DNA of 64,000 nt from Nocardioides plantarum (GTDB lineage Bacteria > Actinomycetota > Actinomycetes > Propionibacteriales > Nocardioidaceae), in NCBI RefSeq assembly GCF_006346395.1, contig NZ_VDMS01000001.1, forward strand, positions 1,922,001-1,986,000, given 5' to 3'. The translations under genes and the position numbers were made by a program. Below the pieces are notes generated by a model, which did no database searches, was not told where the DNA came from, and worked only from the letters and a program-made list of their open reading frames with translations. Below, one piece after another: positions 1 to 9,800 of the stretch (within the stretch, counting starts at the first letter, position 1; each line of letters opens with the position of its first letter).

Positions 1-1
1 G

Positions 2-40
2 TCGCCCTTGTCGGTGCCGTCGTGTTCAGTGGGGGCATGA
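2..40 (+). CDS. 3' end of an unidentified upstream gene (partial)
   Basis: An open frame enters from the left edge and ends at a TGA (38-40) that overlaps the ATG of egtB in an ATGA arrangement. Only about 12 codons are visible, too few to identify. The overlap suggests an upstream cistron translated together with egtB, which in ergothioneine operons is often egtA or egtC. That identity is inference only. Confidence 0.3.
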   Translation, partial: SPLSVPSCSVGA

Positions 41-1383
41 CTGTCATCCAGACTCCGGCCGACTGGCCGACCGATTGGGACCCCGACTCGCTGGTGCGGC
101 GCTACGACGAGGTCCGCGCCCACACCGAGACGCTCGCCGCGCCGCTGTCCCCCGAGGACCAGACGGTGCAGTCGATGCCCGATGTGTCCCCGACCAAGTG
201 GCACCGCGCCCACGTGACGTGGTTCTTCGAGACCTTCCTGCTGGCCGACCACGAGGCCGGCTTCGCGCCCTTCCAGGACCAGTACTGGTTCTTGTTCAAC
301 AGCTACTACGAGACGCTCGGTCCGAGGTTCTCCCGGGCCGACCGCGGCCTGATCACCCGGCCCGGGGTCCACGAGGTCGGCGACTACCGCGCCAACGTCG
401 ACGACCGGGTCCGCGACCTCCTCGCCAGCCTCGACGGCGGCACCCTCGACAAGCTCGGCCCCACGATCGAGCTCGGCTTCCACCACGAGCAGCAGCACCA
501 GGAGCTGCTCCTCATGGACATCAAGCACGTGCTCTCGCGCAACCCGCTCCAGCCGGTCTACGCCGGCGCCCCACCGGCGCCCAGCACCCCCGACGAGCTC
601 GGCTGGGTCGAGGTCGAGGGCGGCCTGGTCGAGATCGGCCACGACGCGGTCACCCAGGGCCCGCAGGGGTTCTGCTTCGACAACGAGCTCCCCCGCCACC
701 GCCAGTGGCTCGAGCCCTACCGGCTGGCCGACCGGCTCGTCACCAACGGCGAGTGGCTCGAGTTCGTCGCCGACGGCGGCTACCGCCGCCACGAGCTGTG
801 GCTGTCCGACGGCTGGGCGCGCGTCAACGGCGAGGGCTGGGACTCCCCGCTCTACTGGACCGAGCGCGACGGCACCTGGCTCGAGCACACCCTCCACGGC
901 ACCTGGCCGCTCGACCTCGGGGCACCCGTGTGCCACGTCAGCTTCTACGAGGCCGAGGCGTTCGCGACCTGGGCCGGCAAGCGGCTGCCCTCCGAGGGCG
1001 AGTGGGAGCACGCCGTGGAGACCACGGTCTCGACAAGCTCGACCGGGGCCTCGGTGGTCGAGCCTGTCGAGACCCCGGCGCTCCACCCGCGTGCGGCCGG
1101 GCCGGCCACCGGCGGGCTGCGCCAGGTCCACGGCGAGTGCTGGGAGTGGACCTCCTCGGCCTACCACCCCTACCCCGGCTTCCACGCCCCCGCCGGCGCC
1201 ATCGGTGAATACAACGGCAAGTTCATGTCCAACCAGATGGTCCTGCGCGGCGGCTGCGCGCTGACCTCGCCCGGCCACGCCCGTACGACCTACCGCAACT
1301 TCTTCCCGCACTCCGCCCGCTGGGCGGTCTCCGGGGTACGGCTGGCCGACGGCGGCGCACCCCGGCTGGGGGGCCGGCGATGA
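37..1383 (+). CDS. egtB: EgtB, hercynine oxygenase (ergothioneine biosynthesis)
   Basis: This is a non-haem iron sulfoxide synthase that joins hercynine to gamma-glutamylcysteine or cysteine using O2, in the cytoplasm. The 448-residue protein has an N-terminal DinB-like domain with WHRAH near residue 55 and HEQQHQE near 150, which supply the iron-binding histidines. The C-terminal formylglycine-generating-enzyme fold carries RLPSEGEWE, ECWEWTSS and the terminal RTTYRNFF/GVRLA motifs. ATG 37 is preferred over the GTG at 22 because the conserved region starts after it and it overlaps an upstream stop. The gene overlaps egtD by 4 nt. A palindromic repeat (1026-1074) is translated in frame at about residues 330-346, in the variable loop after EWE. 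Identification is firm; whether the insert affects activity is unknown. Confidence 0.95.
   Translation: MTVIQTPADWPTDWDPDSLVRRYDEVRAHTETLAAPLSPEDQTVQSMPDVSPTKWHRAHVTWFFETFLLADHEAGFAPFQDQYWFLFNSYYETLGPRFSRADRGLITRPGVHEVGDYRANVDDRVRDLLASLDGGTLDKLGPTIELGFHHEQQHQELLLMDIKHVLSRNPLQPVYAGAPPAPSTPDELGWVEVEGGLVEIGHDAVTQGPQGFCFDNELPRHRQWLEPYRLADRLVTNGEWLEFVADGGYRRHELWLSDGWARVNGEGWDSPLYWTERDGTWLEHTLHGTWPLDLGAPVCHVSFYEAEAFATWAGKRLPSEGEWEHAVETTVSTSSTGASVVEPVETPALHPRAAGPATGGLRQVHGECWEWTSSAYHPYPGFHAPAGAIGEYNGKFMSNQMVLRGGCALTSPGHARTTYRNFFPHSARWAVSGVRLADGGAPRLGGRR
1026..1074. repeat. Palindromic REP-like element inside egtB
   Basis: Left arm GGTCTCGACAAGCTCGACC (1026-1044) pairs with GGTCGAGCCTGTCGAGACC (1056-1074) at 18 of 19 positions, around an 11-nt loop. 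The element is read through in the egtB frame without a stop. Arms of the GGTCTCGA...TCGACC type resemble palindromes usually seen between genes in Nocardioides-like genomes; that comparison is from memory. Confidence 0.85.
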
Positions 1384-2360
1384 GCGCGCTCAAGGTGTCG
1401 GTCCTGGTCGACAGCGACTGGGCGTCGGGCTCGCTGGTCGACGACGTACGCCGCGGCCTCGGCACACACCCGCTGCGGCTGCCGCCCAAGTGGCTCTACG
1501 ACGACGAGGGCTCCCGGCTCTTCGACGAGATCACCCGGCTGCCGGGCTACTACCCCACCGAGGCCGAGCGGCGCATCCTGCTCGACCACGCCGCCGACAT
1601 CGTCGCCGCCAGCGACGCCACGACGGTCGTCGAGCTCGGCTCCGGCACCAGCGACAAGACCCGCACCCTGCTCGACGCGTTCGCCTCCGCCGGGCGGCTG
1701 CAGCGGTTCGTGCCGGTCGACGTGTCCGAGCAGACGCTGCGCGACGCGGCGGCGATGCTCGCCGACCGCTACCCCGGCCTCGCGGTCGAGGCGGTCGTCG
1801 GCGACTTCACCCTCCACCTGGGCCACCTGCCGCTCAACCAGCCCGGCCAGACCCGGCTGGTCGCCTTCCTCGGCGGCACCATCGGCAACCTCTACGTCGA
1901 GGAGCGCGCGGCGTTCCTCGGCGCGCTCGCCGACACCCTCGAGCCGGGCGACTGGCTGCTGCTCGGCACCGACCTGGTCAAGCCCGTCGACCGCCTGGTC
2001 GCGGCCTACCACGACCCCGGCGGCGTCACCGAGGCCTTCGTGCGCAACAGCCTGGCGGTCCTCAACCGCCAGCTCGGTGCCGACTTCGACCCCGGCGCCT
2101 ACTCCTACGTCCCCTTCTGGGACGGCCACCTCGAGCGGATGGACCTGCGCCTGCGCGCCGACTCGCCCCAGCACGTGACCATCCCCGGCGCCGACCTCAC
2201 CCTCGACCTCGCGGCCGGGGAGGAGATCCAGGTCGAGATCTCCACCAAGTTCCGCCCCACCGGCATCCGCGCCGAGCTCGACGCGGCCGGCTTCGAGACG
2301 GTCGAGCTGTTCACCGACCCTGCAGGCGACTTCGGCCTGACGCTGGCCCGGCTGCGCTAG
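1380..2360 (+). CDS. egtD: EgtD, L-histidine N-alpha-methyltransferase
   Basis: The enzyme trimethylates histidine to hercynine using three S-adenosylmethionine molecules, the first step of ergothioneine synthesis. The 326-residue protein matches the usual EgtD length. It shows the conserved PPKWLYDDEGSRLFDEI segment, GYYPTEAE (about residues 56-63), the SAM-binding ELGSGTSDKT loop (85-94) and FLGGTIGN further on. The ATG overlaps the egtB stop, so the two are probably translationally coupled. egtC is not between egtB and egtD, unlike the mycobacterial order. A long palindrome follows the stop. Confidence 0.97.
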   Translation: MSALKVSVLVDSDWASGSLVDDVRRGLGTHPLRLPPKWLYDDEGSRLFDEITRLPGYYPTEAERRILLDHAADIVAASDATTVVELGSGTSDKTRTLLDAFASAGRLQRFVPVDVSEQTLRDAAAMLADRYPGLAVEAVVGDFTLHLGHLPLNQPGQTRLVAFLGGTIGNLYVEERAAFLGALADTLEPGDWLLLGTDLVKPVDRLVAAYHDPGGVTEAFVRNSLAVLNRQLGADFDPGAYSYVPFWDGHLERMDLRLRADSPQHVTIPGADLTLDLAAGEEIQVEISTKFRPTGIRAELDAAGFETVELFTDPAGDFGLTLARLR

Positions 2361-2366
2361 GCAGCG

Positions 2367-2433
2367 GGGATAGTCCCTGACGTAAATCAAGGTTCTCGGC
2401 GCCAGAACCTTGATTTACGTCAGGGACTATCCC
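2367..2433. terminator. 67-bp perfect palindrome between convergent genes, probable bidirectional terminator
   Basis: The 30-nt arm at 2367-2396 (starting GGGATAGTCCCTGACG) is exactly repeated in inverse at 2404-2433, with a 7-nt loop CGGCGCC. It begins 7 nt after the egtD stop and ends 11 nt before the stop of the convergent alcohol dehydrogenase. The stem is much more AT-rich than its surroundings. Position favours a two-way terminator. Perfect symmetry and odd composition would also fit a small palindromic mobile repeat. Confidence 0.75.
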
Positions 2434-2443
2434 GGCCCGTCCG

Positions 2444-3460
2444 TCAGAACGAGGTGACCACGGCGACGCCAGGGGCGCGCCCGACCTCGACCAGCGCCGC
2501 GCCGGCCTCGTCGAGGGTCAGCTCGCGGGTGACCAGGTCCTGGGGGCGCAGCCGGCCGGCGCCGATCAGCGACAGCATGGCGGGGTAGTCGTGGGCGGCC
2601 ATGCCGTGGCTGCCGAGCACCGCGAGCTCGCGGGCGACGACGAGGTCCATCGGCACCTCGGGACGCCCGAGCTCGGGGGGCAGCAGGCCCACCTGCACGT
2701 GCCGGCCGCGCGGGCGCAGCGAGCGGATCGAGGCCACGCAGGTGTCGGGCGAGCCGAGGCAGTCGAGGCCGACGTGGGCACCGCCGCCGGTCACTTCGAC
2801 CACGGCCGCCGGGTCGGCCAGCACGTGCTCCGCGCCCATCGCGGTCGCCAGCCCACGCGCGCCGGGCGACGGGTCGACGGCGACCACCCGGGCCCCGACG
2901 GCGACCGCGACCTGCACGGCCGAGAGCCCCACGCCGCCGCACCCGATGACGGCGACCCACTCCCCCGCAGCCACCCGCCCGACGCCGGTGACGGCTCGGA
3001 ACGCCGTGGCGAAGCGGCAGCCCAGTGCCGCGGCCGTGGTGAAGGACAGCGAGTCGGGCAGGGCCACCAGGTTGACGTCGGCGGCGTCGAGCGCGACGAG
3101 CTCGGCGAACGAGCCCCAGTGGGTGAAGCCGGGCTGGGTCTGGTGGAGGCACACCTGGTGCTGGCCCTCGCGGCACGGCGCACACACCCCGCAGGCGCAG
3201 ACGAAGGGCACCGTCACCCGGTCGCCGACCGACCAGCGGCGTACGCGGTCGCCGACGGCGGCGACCGTGCCGGCCAGCTCGTGGCCGGGCACGTGCGGCA
3301 GCACGACGTCGCTGTCGTGGCCCGACCACGCGTGCCAGTCGCTGCGGCACACGCCGCTCGCGCCCACGGCGACGACGACGCCGTCGGGTGCGGGGGTCGG
3401 GTCGGGTACCTCGCGCACGGTCAGCGGGCCCCCGAACCGCTCCATCAGGAGCGCGCGCAT
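2444..3460 (-). CDS. Zinc-dependent alcohol dehydrogenase
   Basis: A medium-chain dehydrogenase of 338 residues, probably NAD(P)-dependent oxidation of an unknown alcohol. The catalytic zinc site includes Cys38 in GVCRSDWH and the PGHE motif near residue 60. The structural zinc loop has cysteines at about 90, 93, 96 and 104 (CACGVCAPCREGQHQVC). A Rossmann GCGGVG motif lies mid-protein. The ATG at 3460 overlaps the end of the upstream PLP-enzyme gene by 16 nt, so this is the last gene of a three-gene operon. Substrate cannot be read from the sequence. Confidence 0.9.
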   Translation of the reverse strand: MRALLMERFGGPLTVREVPDPTPAPDGVVVAVGASGVCRSDWHAWSGHDSDVVLPHVPGHELAGTVAAVGDRVRRWSVGDRVTVPFVCACGVCAPCREGQHQVCLHQTQPGFTHWGSFAELVALDAADVNLVALPDSLSFTTAAALGCRFATAFRAVTGVGRVAAGEWVAVIGCGGVGLSAVQVAVAVGARVVAVDPSPGARGLATAMGAEHVLADPAAVVEVTGGGAHVGLDCLGSPDTCVASIRSLRPRGRHVQVGLLPPELGRPEVPMDLVVARELAVLGSHGMAAHDYPAMLSLIGAGRLRPQDLVTRELTLDEAGAALVEVGRAPGVAVVTSF

Positions 3461-4605
3461 GCCGCCAGCGCCTCGAGGAGACGGTCGACCTCGTCCTCGG
3501 TGGAGTACGGCGACAGCCCGACCCGGACCCCGCCCGCGTCGCCCAGCCCGGCGTGCCGCGAGGCCTCGATCGCGTAGAAGCTGCCGGCCGGTGCGAGCAC
3601 GTCCCGCTCGGCCAGCGCGACCCGTACGTCGTCGCCGGCCAGGCCGGCCACGTGCAGCAGCACCGTCGGCGTACGACGAGCAGGCGAGCCGTGCACCCGC
3701 ACGCGGTCGAGGCCCGCGAGTCCGGTGAGCAGCCGATCGAGGAGCGCGGACTCGTAGGCCTCGATCGCCGTCATCCCGCCGACGTCGTCGATGAACGCCA
3801 CGGCGGCGGTGACGCCCGCCAGCTGCTCGTAGGGGAGCGTGCCGAGCTCGAACCGCTCGGGTACGGCGTCGCTCGACGGGAGCAGCTTGCCGGGGTGCAG
3901 GGTCTCGAGCAGCGCCGGCGCCGCCGCGAGCACCCCGAGGTGCGGGCCGAAGAACTTGTAGGGCGAGCAGGTGAGGAGGTCGGCGCCCAGGTCGGTGAGC
4001 GACACGGGCGCGTGGGCGGCCAGGTGCACCGCGTCGACGTGCACGAGCGCACCCACCTCGTGGGCGGCGTCGGCGATCGCCCGCACCGCAGGCCTCGTGC
4101 CGAACAGGTTGGACGCGCCGGTGACCGCGACGAACCGCGTGCGTGGCGACAGCACCGTCGCCACGTCGTCGAGCTCGGTCGTGTCGGGGTCGAAGCCCAG
4201 CCACCGCACGGTCGCGCCGGCCGCCTCGGCCGCCAGCACCCACGGCCGCACGTCGGCGTCGTGGTCGAGCCGGGTCACGACGACCTCGTCGCCCGGTCCC
4301 CAGGTGGCCCCCAGCACCCGCGCGAGGTCGAACGCCAGGGCGGTCATCGACCGCCCGAACACCACGCCGCCCGGGTCGGCGCCGACGAAGCCGCCCATGG
4401 CGGCGCGCGCACCGACCGTGGTCGCCTCGGTCAGCCGCTCGGGCTCGGTCAGCGTGCCGCGCTGGCACATGCCGGCGGTCATCGCCGCAGCGACCGCCTG
4501 CGCCACCTCGACCGGCACCAGCGACCCGCCGGGGCCGTCGAAGCGCGCCAGCCCCGAGGCCAGCGACGGGAAGGACGCGCGCACCCGCGCCACGTCGTAC
4601 GTCAC
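3445..4605 (-). CDS. Cysteine desulfurase-like protein (class V aminotransferase fold)
   Basis: A PLP enzyme of 386 residues. The likely PLP lysine is Lys217 in [13 protein letters not shown], with Asp191 in HVDAVH to pair with the pyridine nitrogen. It resembles the cysteine desulfurase-like family of class V aminotransferases rather than canonical IscS/SufS. It overlaps the HAD gene upstream (4 nt) and the alcohol dehydrogenase downstream (16 nt). Its closeness to egtBD raises the possibility of an EgtE-like C-S lyase role, but it is on the opposite strand and in a different apparent operon, so this is speculative. Confidence 0.85.
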   Translation of the reverse strand: MTYDVARVRASFPSLASGLARFDGPGGSLVPVEVAQAVAAAMTAGMCQRGTLTEPERLTEATTVGARAAMGGFVGADPGGVVFGRSMTALAFDLARVLGATWGPGDEVVVTRLDHDADVRPWVLAAEAAGATVRWLGFDPDTTELDDVATVLSPRTRFVAVTGASNLFGTRPAVRAIADAAHEVGALVHVDAVHLAAHAPVSLTDLGADLLTCSPYKFFGPHLGVLAAAPALLETLHPGKLLPSSDAVPERFELGTLPYEQLAGVTAAVAFIDDVGGMTAIEAYESALLDRLLTGLAGLDRVRVHGSPARRTPTVLLHVAGLAGDDVRVALAERDVLAPAGSFYAIEASRHAGLGDAGGVRVGLSPYSTEDEVDRLLEALAACARS

Positions 4606-5417
4606 GAGCCGGCTCCCGCGTCGGTGCCGGACACCAGCGCGACCAGGTCGGCGATCGAGTCGACCACCTCGGTCGGCCGGTAGGGGAACGTCTCGATCTG
4701 CTCGGGCCTCGTCGACCCGGTCGTGACGAGCACGGTGCGCAGCCCCGCCTCGAGGCCGCTGATGATGTCGGTGTCCATCCGGTCGCCGACCATCACGGTC
4801 GACTCGGAGTGCCCGTCGATGCGGTTGAGGGCACTGCGCATCATCAGCGGGTTGGGCTTGCCGATGAAGTACGGCGTCCGCCCGGTCGCCGTGCTGATCA
4901 GCGCCGCGACCGACCCGGTCGCGGGCAGCAGGCCCTGCTGGCTCGGGCCGCTGGGATCGGGGTTGGTCGCGATGAACCGGGCCCCGGCCGCGACCAGCCG
5001 GATCGCCCGGGTGATGGCCTCGAACGAGTAGGTCCGGGTCTCCCCCAGCACCACGTAGTCGGGGTCGCGGTCGGTCAACACGTAGCCGACGTCGTGCAGC
5101 GCCGTGGTCAGCCCGGCCTCCCCGACGACGTACGCCGTCCCCTGCGGGCGCTGGTCGACGAGGAACTGCGCGGTGGCCAGGGCCGAGGTCCAGATGGCGT
5201 CCTCGGGCACGTCGATCCCGCTCCCGAGCAGCCGGGCCCGCAGGTCGCGGGGGGTGAAGATCGAGTTGTTGGTCAGCACGAGGAACCGCCGCCCGGACGA
5301 CTTCAACGCCTGGATGAAGTCGGTGGCCCCGGGGATCGGCACCTCCTCGTGGACCAGCACGCCGTCCATGTCGGTCAGCCAGGTCTCGACCGGTCGACCG
5401 GTCAGCAGGGAGGACAT
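4602..5417 (-). CDS. HAD-IIA family hydrolase (NagD-like phosphatase)
   Basis: A haloacid dehalogenase-type phosphatase of 271 residues, probably acting on a small phosphometabolite in the cytoplasm. Motif I is DMDGVL (Asp16 nucleophile, Asp18), followed by LTNNS, the class IIA cap region, GKPNPLM and the metal-binding [10 protein letters not shown]. The ATG at 5417 is chosen because it directly precedes the conserved core; the frame stays open further upstream without homology. First gene of the operon leading to the PLP enzyme and alcohol dehydrogenase. Phosphoglycolate and NMP are typical substrates of this class; the true one is unknown. Confidence 0.9.
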   Translation of the reverse strand: MSSLLTGRPVETWLTDMDGVLVHEEVPIPGATDFIQALKSSGRRFLVLTNNSIFTPRDLRARLLGSGIDVPEDAIWTSALATAQFLVDQRPQGTAYVVGEAGLTTALHDVGYVLTDRDPDYVVLGETRTYSFEAITRAIRLVAAGARFIATNPDPSGPSQQGLLPATGSVAALISTATGRTPYFIGKPNPLMMRSALNRIDGHSESTVMVGDRMDTDIISGLEAGLRTVLVTTGSTRPEQIETFPYRPTEVVDSIADLVALVSGTDAGAGS

Positions 5418-5483
5418 GCCCCCAGTGTCGTCCACCGCTGGCTGGGCGCGCCGACAGGAGGGCCGCGCTGACAGGATGGGCGC

Positions 5484-5834
5484 GTGCCGACCCGGATCGC
5501 CGACCTCGTCGACCTGGTGGACCAGCTGCCGCAGGTCGCGCGGACCGAGCACGGCCGCTACACCAAGCTCGCGGTCGCCGGCCACACCTTCGGCTACCTC
5601 TGGGAGCCGACCCGCACGGTCGGGCTCAAGCAGACCCTGGCCGAGCAGCTGGCGCTGGTCGCGGAGCGGCCCGAGGTGTTCGAGGTGCAGTTCACGGCGG
5701 GCGCGTTCGGGTGGGTCGTGGTCCACCTCGAGGGGGTGGAGCGCGACGAGCTCGCCGAGCTGGTCTTCGAGGCGTGGCGTCTCACCGCACCGGCCGCGCT
5801 GGTCGCCGAGCGCGACGACGAGCTCCCGACCTGA
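5484..5834 (+). CDS. MmcQ/YjbR family protein
   Basis: A 116-residue protein with the YjbR/CyaY-like fold signature: a central [14 protein letters not shown] strand-turn segment and a C-terminal region rich in alanine and leucine ending in a helix. Members are often called DNA-binding because of their double-wing fold, but their role is not established. The GTG start at 5484 places it about 65 bp from, and divergent to, the HAD gene. No operon partner. Confidence 0.75.
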   Translation: MPTRIADLVDLVDQLPQVARTEHGRYTKLAVAGHTFGYLWEPTRTVGLKQTLAEQLALVAERPEVFEVQFTAGAFGWVVVHLEGVERDELAELVFEAWRLTAPAALVAERDDELPT

Positions 5835-5849
5835 CCCGCGGCGACCGGC

Positions 5850-6734
5850 TCAGCTCGCGTCGAGCGCCGAGATCTCGTCAGCAGTGAGCTCGAGGCCGGC
5901 CGCGGCGGCGGAGTCGACGATCGACGAGGGCCGCTTCGCCCCCGGGATCGGGATGACGACCGGTGAGCGGGCGAGCTCCCACGCGATCGCGACCTGCTGC
6001 GGGCTGACGCCGCGGGCCGAGGCCACCTCCGCGAAGGCCGGGTGCTTGTCGGCCAGGTCCTTGGCGTCGCCGAGGCCCCCGAGCGGGCTCCACGGCAGGA
6101 ACGCCAGGCCGAGCTCCTCGCAGACGTCGATCTCGGGCTCGCTGGAGCGGAACGCCGGGCTGTACTGGTTCTGCACGCTCACCAGCGCCTCGCCGAGGAC
6201 GGAGTGGGCCAGCCGGATCTGGTCGGGGTCGGCGTTGGACAGCCCCAGCATCGCGACCTTCCCGGACTCGTGGATCTCCTTCATGGTGCCGAGCACCTCG
6301 TCGTAGGGCACCGCCGGGTCGGGTCGGTGGTGCTGCCACAGCGCGAGCTGCTCGACCCCGAGCCGCTCGAGGCTGGCGTCGACCGCGGCGCGCAGGTGGT
6401 CCGCGGAGCTGTCGAGGCCCCAGCCGCCGCCCTCGGTGCGGACGTGGCCGCCCTTGGTGGCCAGCAGCACCCGGTCGCGGACACCGAGCTCGTCGAGGAT
6501 CCCGGCGACGAGGCGCTCGTTGGCGCCCTGGGCGTCGATGTCGAGCTCGTCGCCGGGGCCGTAGGCGTCGGCGGTGTCGAACAGCGTGACGCCCGCGTCG
6601 AGCGCCGCCCGCACCGTGTCGAGCAGCTGCTCGCGCGGCTGGGTGCCGGTCTGGTCGAAGGTCATCAGGCCGAGGCCGACGGCGCCGACCTCGTGGCGGC
6701 CGACGGTCGGGTTGCCGAGGTGTCGTGTCTGCAT
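5850..6734 (-). CDS. Aldo/keto reductase
   Basis: A 294-residue NADPH-type aldo/keto reductase that would reduce aldehydes or ketones. The catalytic tetrad is visible as Asp53 and Tyr58 (FDTADAYG), a lysine in LLATKGG and a histidine in LWQHHRPD. The C-terminal PIPGAKRPSSI motif is the phosphate-binding segment. Stands alone, convergent with the MmcQ gene. Substrate unknown. Confidence 0.92.
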   Translation of the reverse strand: MQTRHLGNPTVGRHEVGAVGLGLMTFDQTGTQPREQLLDTVRAALDAGVTLFDTADAYGPGDELDIDAQGANERLVAGILDELGVRDRVLLATKGGHVRTEGGGWGLDSSADHLRAAVDASLERLGVEQLALWQHHRPDPAVPYDEVLGTMKEIHESGKVAMLGLSNADPDQIRLAHSVLGEALVSVQNQYSPAFRSSEPEIDVCEELGLAFLPWSPLGGLGDAKDLADKHPAFAEVASARGVSPQQVAIAWELARSPVVIPIPGAKRPSSIVDSAAAAGLELTADEISALDAS

Positions 6735-6780
6735 GCCTCCGGTCTAGCCGTCGGCTCCAAGCCTGGTCTGCCCGGACGTG

Positions 6781-6816
6781 CCGAACGGCACCCGGGAGGA
6801 CCCGGGTGCCGTTCGG
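6781..6816 (-). terminator. Hairpin downstream of the subtilase gene
   Basis: CCGAACGGCACCCGGG (6781-6796) and its exact inverse (6801-6816) form a 16-bp stem with a 4-nt AGGA loop, starting 24 nt past the protease stop. No clear U-tract is seen, which is common for actinobacterial terminators. Confidence 0.75.
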
Positions 6817-6839
6817 TTGGTGCGTTGGTGCGGGATGGA

Positions 6840-9800
6840 TCAGTTGCTGCGCAACGGCTCCTCGGGCACGTCGACCTCGACCGTCGTGGTCGCCGAGGTA
6901 CCGGAGTACTCGACCAGGCCGAGGTAGTGACCCGGCGCGAGACCGGTCCACGACGCCTCGTACGACGTCTCCTCACCCTGGGTGGTCGGAAGCGGGTCGG
7001 GAGCCACGGTGAAGCCGCCGACCGCGGGACCACCACCGATGTCGTAGAAGTCCAGCGAGTACGAGATCGGGTTGGTCCCGTCGGTGCCGGCGGCGAAGCC
7101 GTCGACCTCGGTGATGTAGAACGCGGTGTCGGGGTTGCTGATGACCACGCGCTCGTCGGCCGAGCCAGTCGCCGAGGTGCCGGCCTCTCCCGTGATCGCG
7201 GCGGTCGAGCAGGCGGTCGCCGAGTAGACGTGCAGGTCGAGGTCGGCGCTGTCGTCGTCGGCGTCGAGGTCGAAGACGGCCTGCTTGGTGGACGGGTTGA
7301 CCTGGAAGCAGGCGAGCTCGTAGTCGTTGACCGCGACGGCGGACGAGTAGCTGTCATCGCTGGGTGCGACCAGGCCGGTGGCCGCCAGGTCGACGGAACC
7401 GTTCGAGCCGGCCGTGACCGGCACGTCCACCGAACCGTCGGAGCCGGTGCCGGTGACCTTCGACGGGGCCGCGAGGGCCACCGGCTTCAGGGCGACGGGC
7501 ATCCGGACCGAGGTCGGTCCGGCCAGGGTGATCGAGCCCTGGGCGTAGGCGTCGAGCCGGGCCGTGGTGCGGGTGAAGGTGAACTTCACGTCGACGATGT
7601 CGTTCTTGCGCTTGGCGACGACCTTGGCGGGTGAGGCGGTGACGGTGAAGCCCTTGACCGCGAAGGACGGCGTCCAGGTGCCGGCGCGGGTGGCCCGGAA
7701 CGACCGCTTCAGGGTGACCGCACCCGGGACGCTGCTGTCGGCGAACGACGGGATGTTGAGCTCGTTGGCGGCGACGGCCGGCACGCCGGTGTCGAGGCCC
7801 TGGCCGGTGATGAACCCGCGCCAGTTGCGGCCGGTCTCGGTGACGAAGAGGCCCGGGTCGAAGAACCGCTTGGGCGACACCTGGCCGGCGCCGACCGCGA
7901 AGACGTTGTTGGTGATCGAGCCGGTGGAACCGAGCATCCGCGTGGCGGTCGTCATCATGGCCGACTTGATCTCCATCGGGCTCCAGGTCGGGTGCTCACC
8001 CAGGATGAAGGCGGCGAGCCCGGTGATGTGCGGAGCGGACATCGACGTACCGGAGTAGAGGTCGTAGTCGCGGCCCTGGTTGGACGGCGGCGCGACCGCG
8101 GCCAGCACGCTGGCTCCGGGGGCGGTGATGTCGGGCTTGAGCAGGTCGCCGTCGTTGGCCAGGGCCGGTCCACGCGAGGAGAACCCGGCGACCTGGGGCA
8201 GGGGCGTGGTCTTGCCCGACTCGTTGGTGATCCCGAAGCGGCCCGCCGGAGCCGTGGCCGTGGCGAGGTAGGCCTCGAGCTTGGCGCCGTCGGCGTCGGA
8301 GATGTGGACCGTCGGCACCGCGTGGAAGTCGGCGTCGAGGCTGTTGGGCGTCGGGTTGACCAGGATCATCGCAGCGCCGCCGGCGCGCTTGACCTCGGCG
8401 CTCTTGGCGACCCGGTCGTAGGTGCCGCGGTAGCAGACCACGATCTTGTCGGCGACCTTGGCGGGGTCGAGCGTGTCCGGGCCGCAGAGCTTGGCGTCGG
8501 CGGCGTCGCCATCGGCGACGACGCTGGCCTCGGCGGTGACGATCGGCGTGCGCGGGACCCGGGTGCCGTTGATCGAGGCACCGACGAGCTTGGTGCCGTC
8601 GGCCAGGACGACGGTGTTCTCGAAGTTGACGTGCGTGCCGGCGGCGACGGTGGTCAGCCACGGGCTGTTGTGGGCGACGGTCGACGCGGTCGGGCCGCTG
8701 TTGCCGGCGGAGGCGGAGACGAAGATGCCGGCCTCGGCCGCACCCTCGAACGCGATCTCGACCGGGTCGACGACGGTGTCGGTGGCCCCGGAGATCGAGA
8801 AGTTGATGACGTCGACGTTGTCGACGACCGCGTCGTCGATGGCCGAGAGGATGGCCGAGTTGGCGCAGCCGCTCTTGTCGGGGTCGACGTTCTCGAAGCA
8901 GACCTTGTAGATCGCCAGCTGCGAGCCGGGCGCCATGCCCGAGACGGTGCCGAAGGCGCGGCCCTCGACCGTGACCGGCTTGGCGCTCGAGCCGGTGACG
9001 ACACCGGAGGCGGTGCTGGCGGTGTGCGAGCCGTGGCCCGACCCGTCGCGCGGCGAGATGTACTCAGACGTCGGGCGGTCCGCGGGGGTCGTGCCCGCGA
9101 GGTAGGCGTCGGGGTAGTAGCGCGCGCTGATGACCTTGGCGTTGCAGTTGCCGACGACGAACTTCTCGCCGGTCTCGCACTTGCCCGTGAAGACGCCGCC
9201 GTCGGCCTTCTCGGAGCGGGTGTTGCCCTCGGAGTCGATCGTGGCGTCGGTGGGTCCGACGGGCGTGCTGCTCAGCTTGGCGCCGCGGAACGAGCCGCTG
9301 GCGGGCCAGACACCCGAGTCGATGTCACCGACCACGATGCCCTGACCGGCGTCGGTGCGGCTGCCGTGGGCCTTCCAGGCACCTCCGGAGCCGTCGAGGC
9401 CGAGGAACGCCGGGGTCTGCCAGGTGTCCTTCTTGCGCAGCGCGTCCTTGGCGAGCAGCAGCACCGACTTGTCGGTGGACAGCCGGGTGGCCTGGGCGCT
9501 GGTCAGCTCGGCGGCGAACCCGTTGAGCGCGACCGTGTAGTTGCTGTAGGCCTTGGCGCCCACGGACTTGGCGAGCGCGTCCTGCGTACGACGCAGGTGG
9601 CTCGTGTAGGCGCGCGCGGCGGGCGAGTCGGCGCGGAAGCCCTGGCCACCGCTGGCGCGGGTGGCGGCGAAGCGGCTGTCGCTGCCGTCGTACGAAGCCG
9701 CGGGGGCGGCCTTGAGCACGACGACGTAGCGGCCGGCGTCACGCGTGGCGAGGGTGCCGGTGGGCGTCTGCCGGTCGGCCTTGACGGACGGGGCCGCGAG

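Noticed and set aside
6042..7634. Long plus-strand frame opposite the aldo/keto reductase and subtilase
   Set aside because: No motif, composition typical of antisense; both minus-strand genes are firmly identified.
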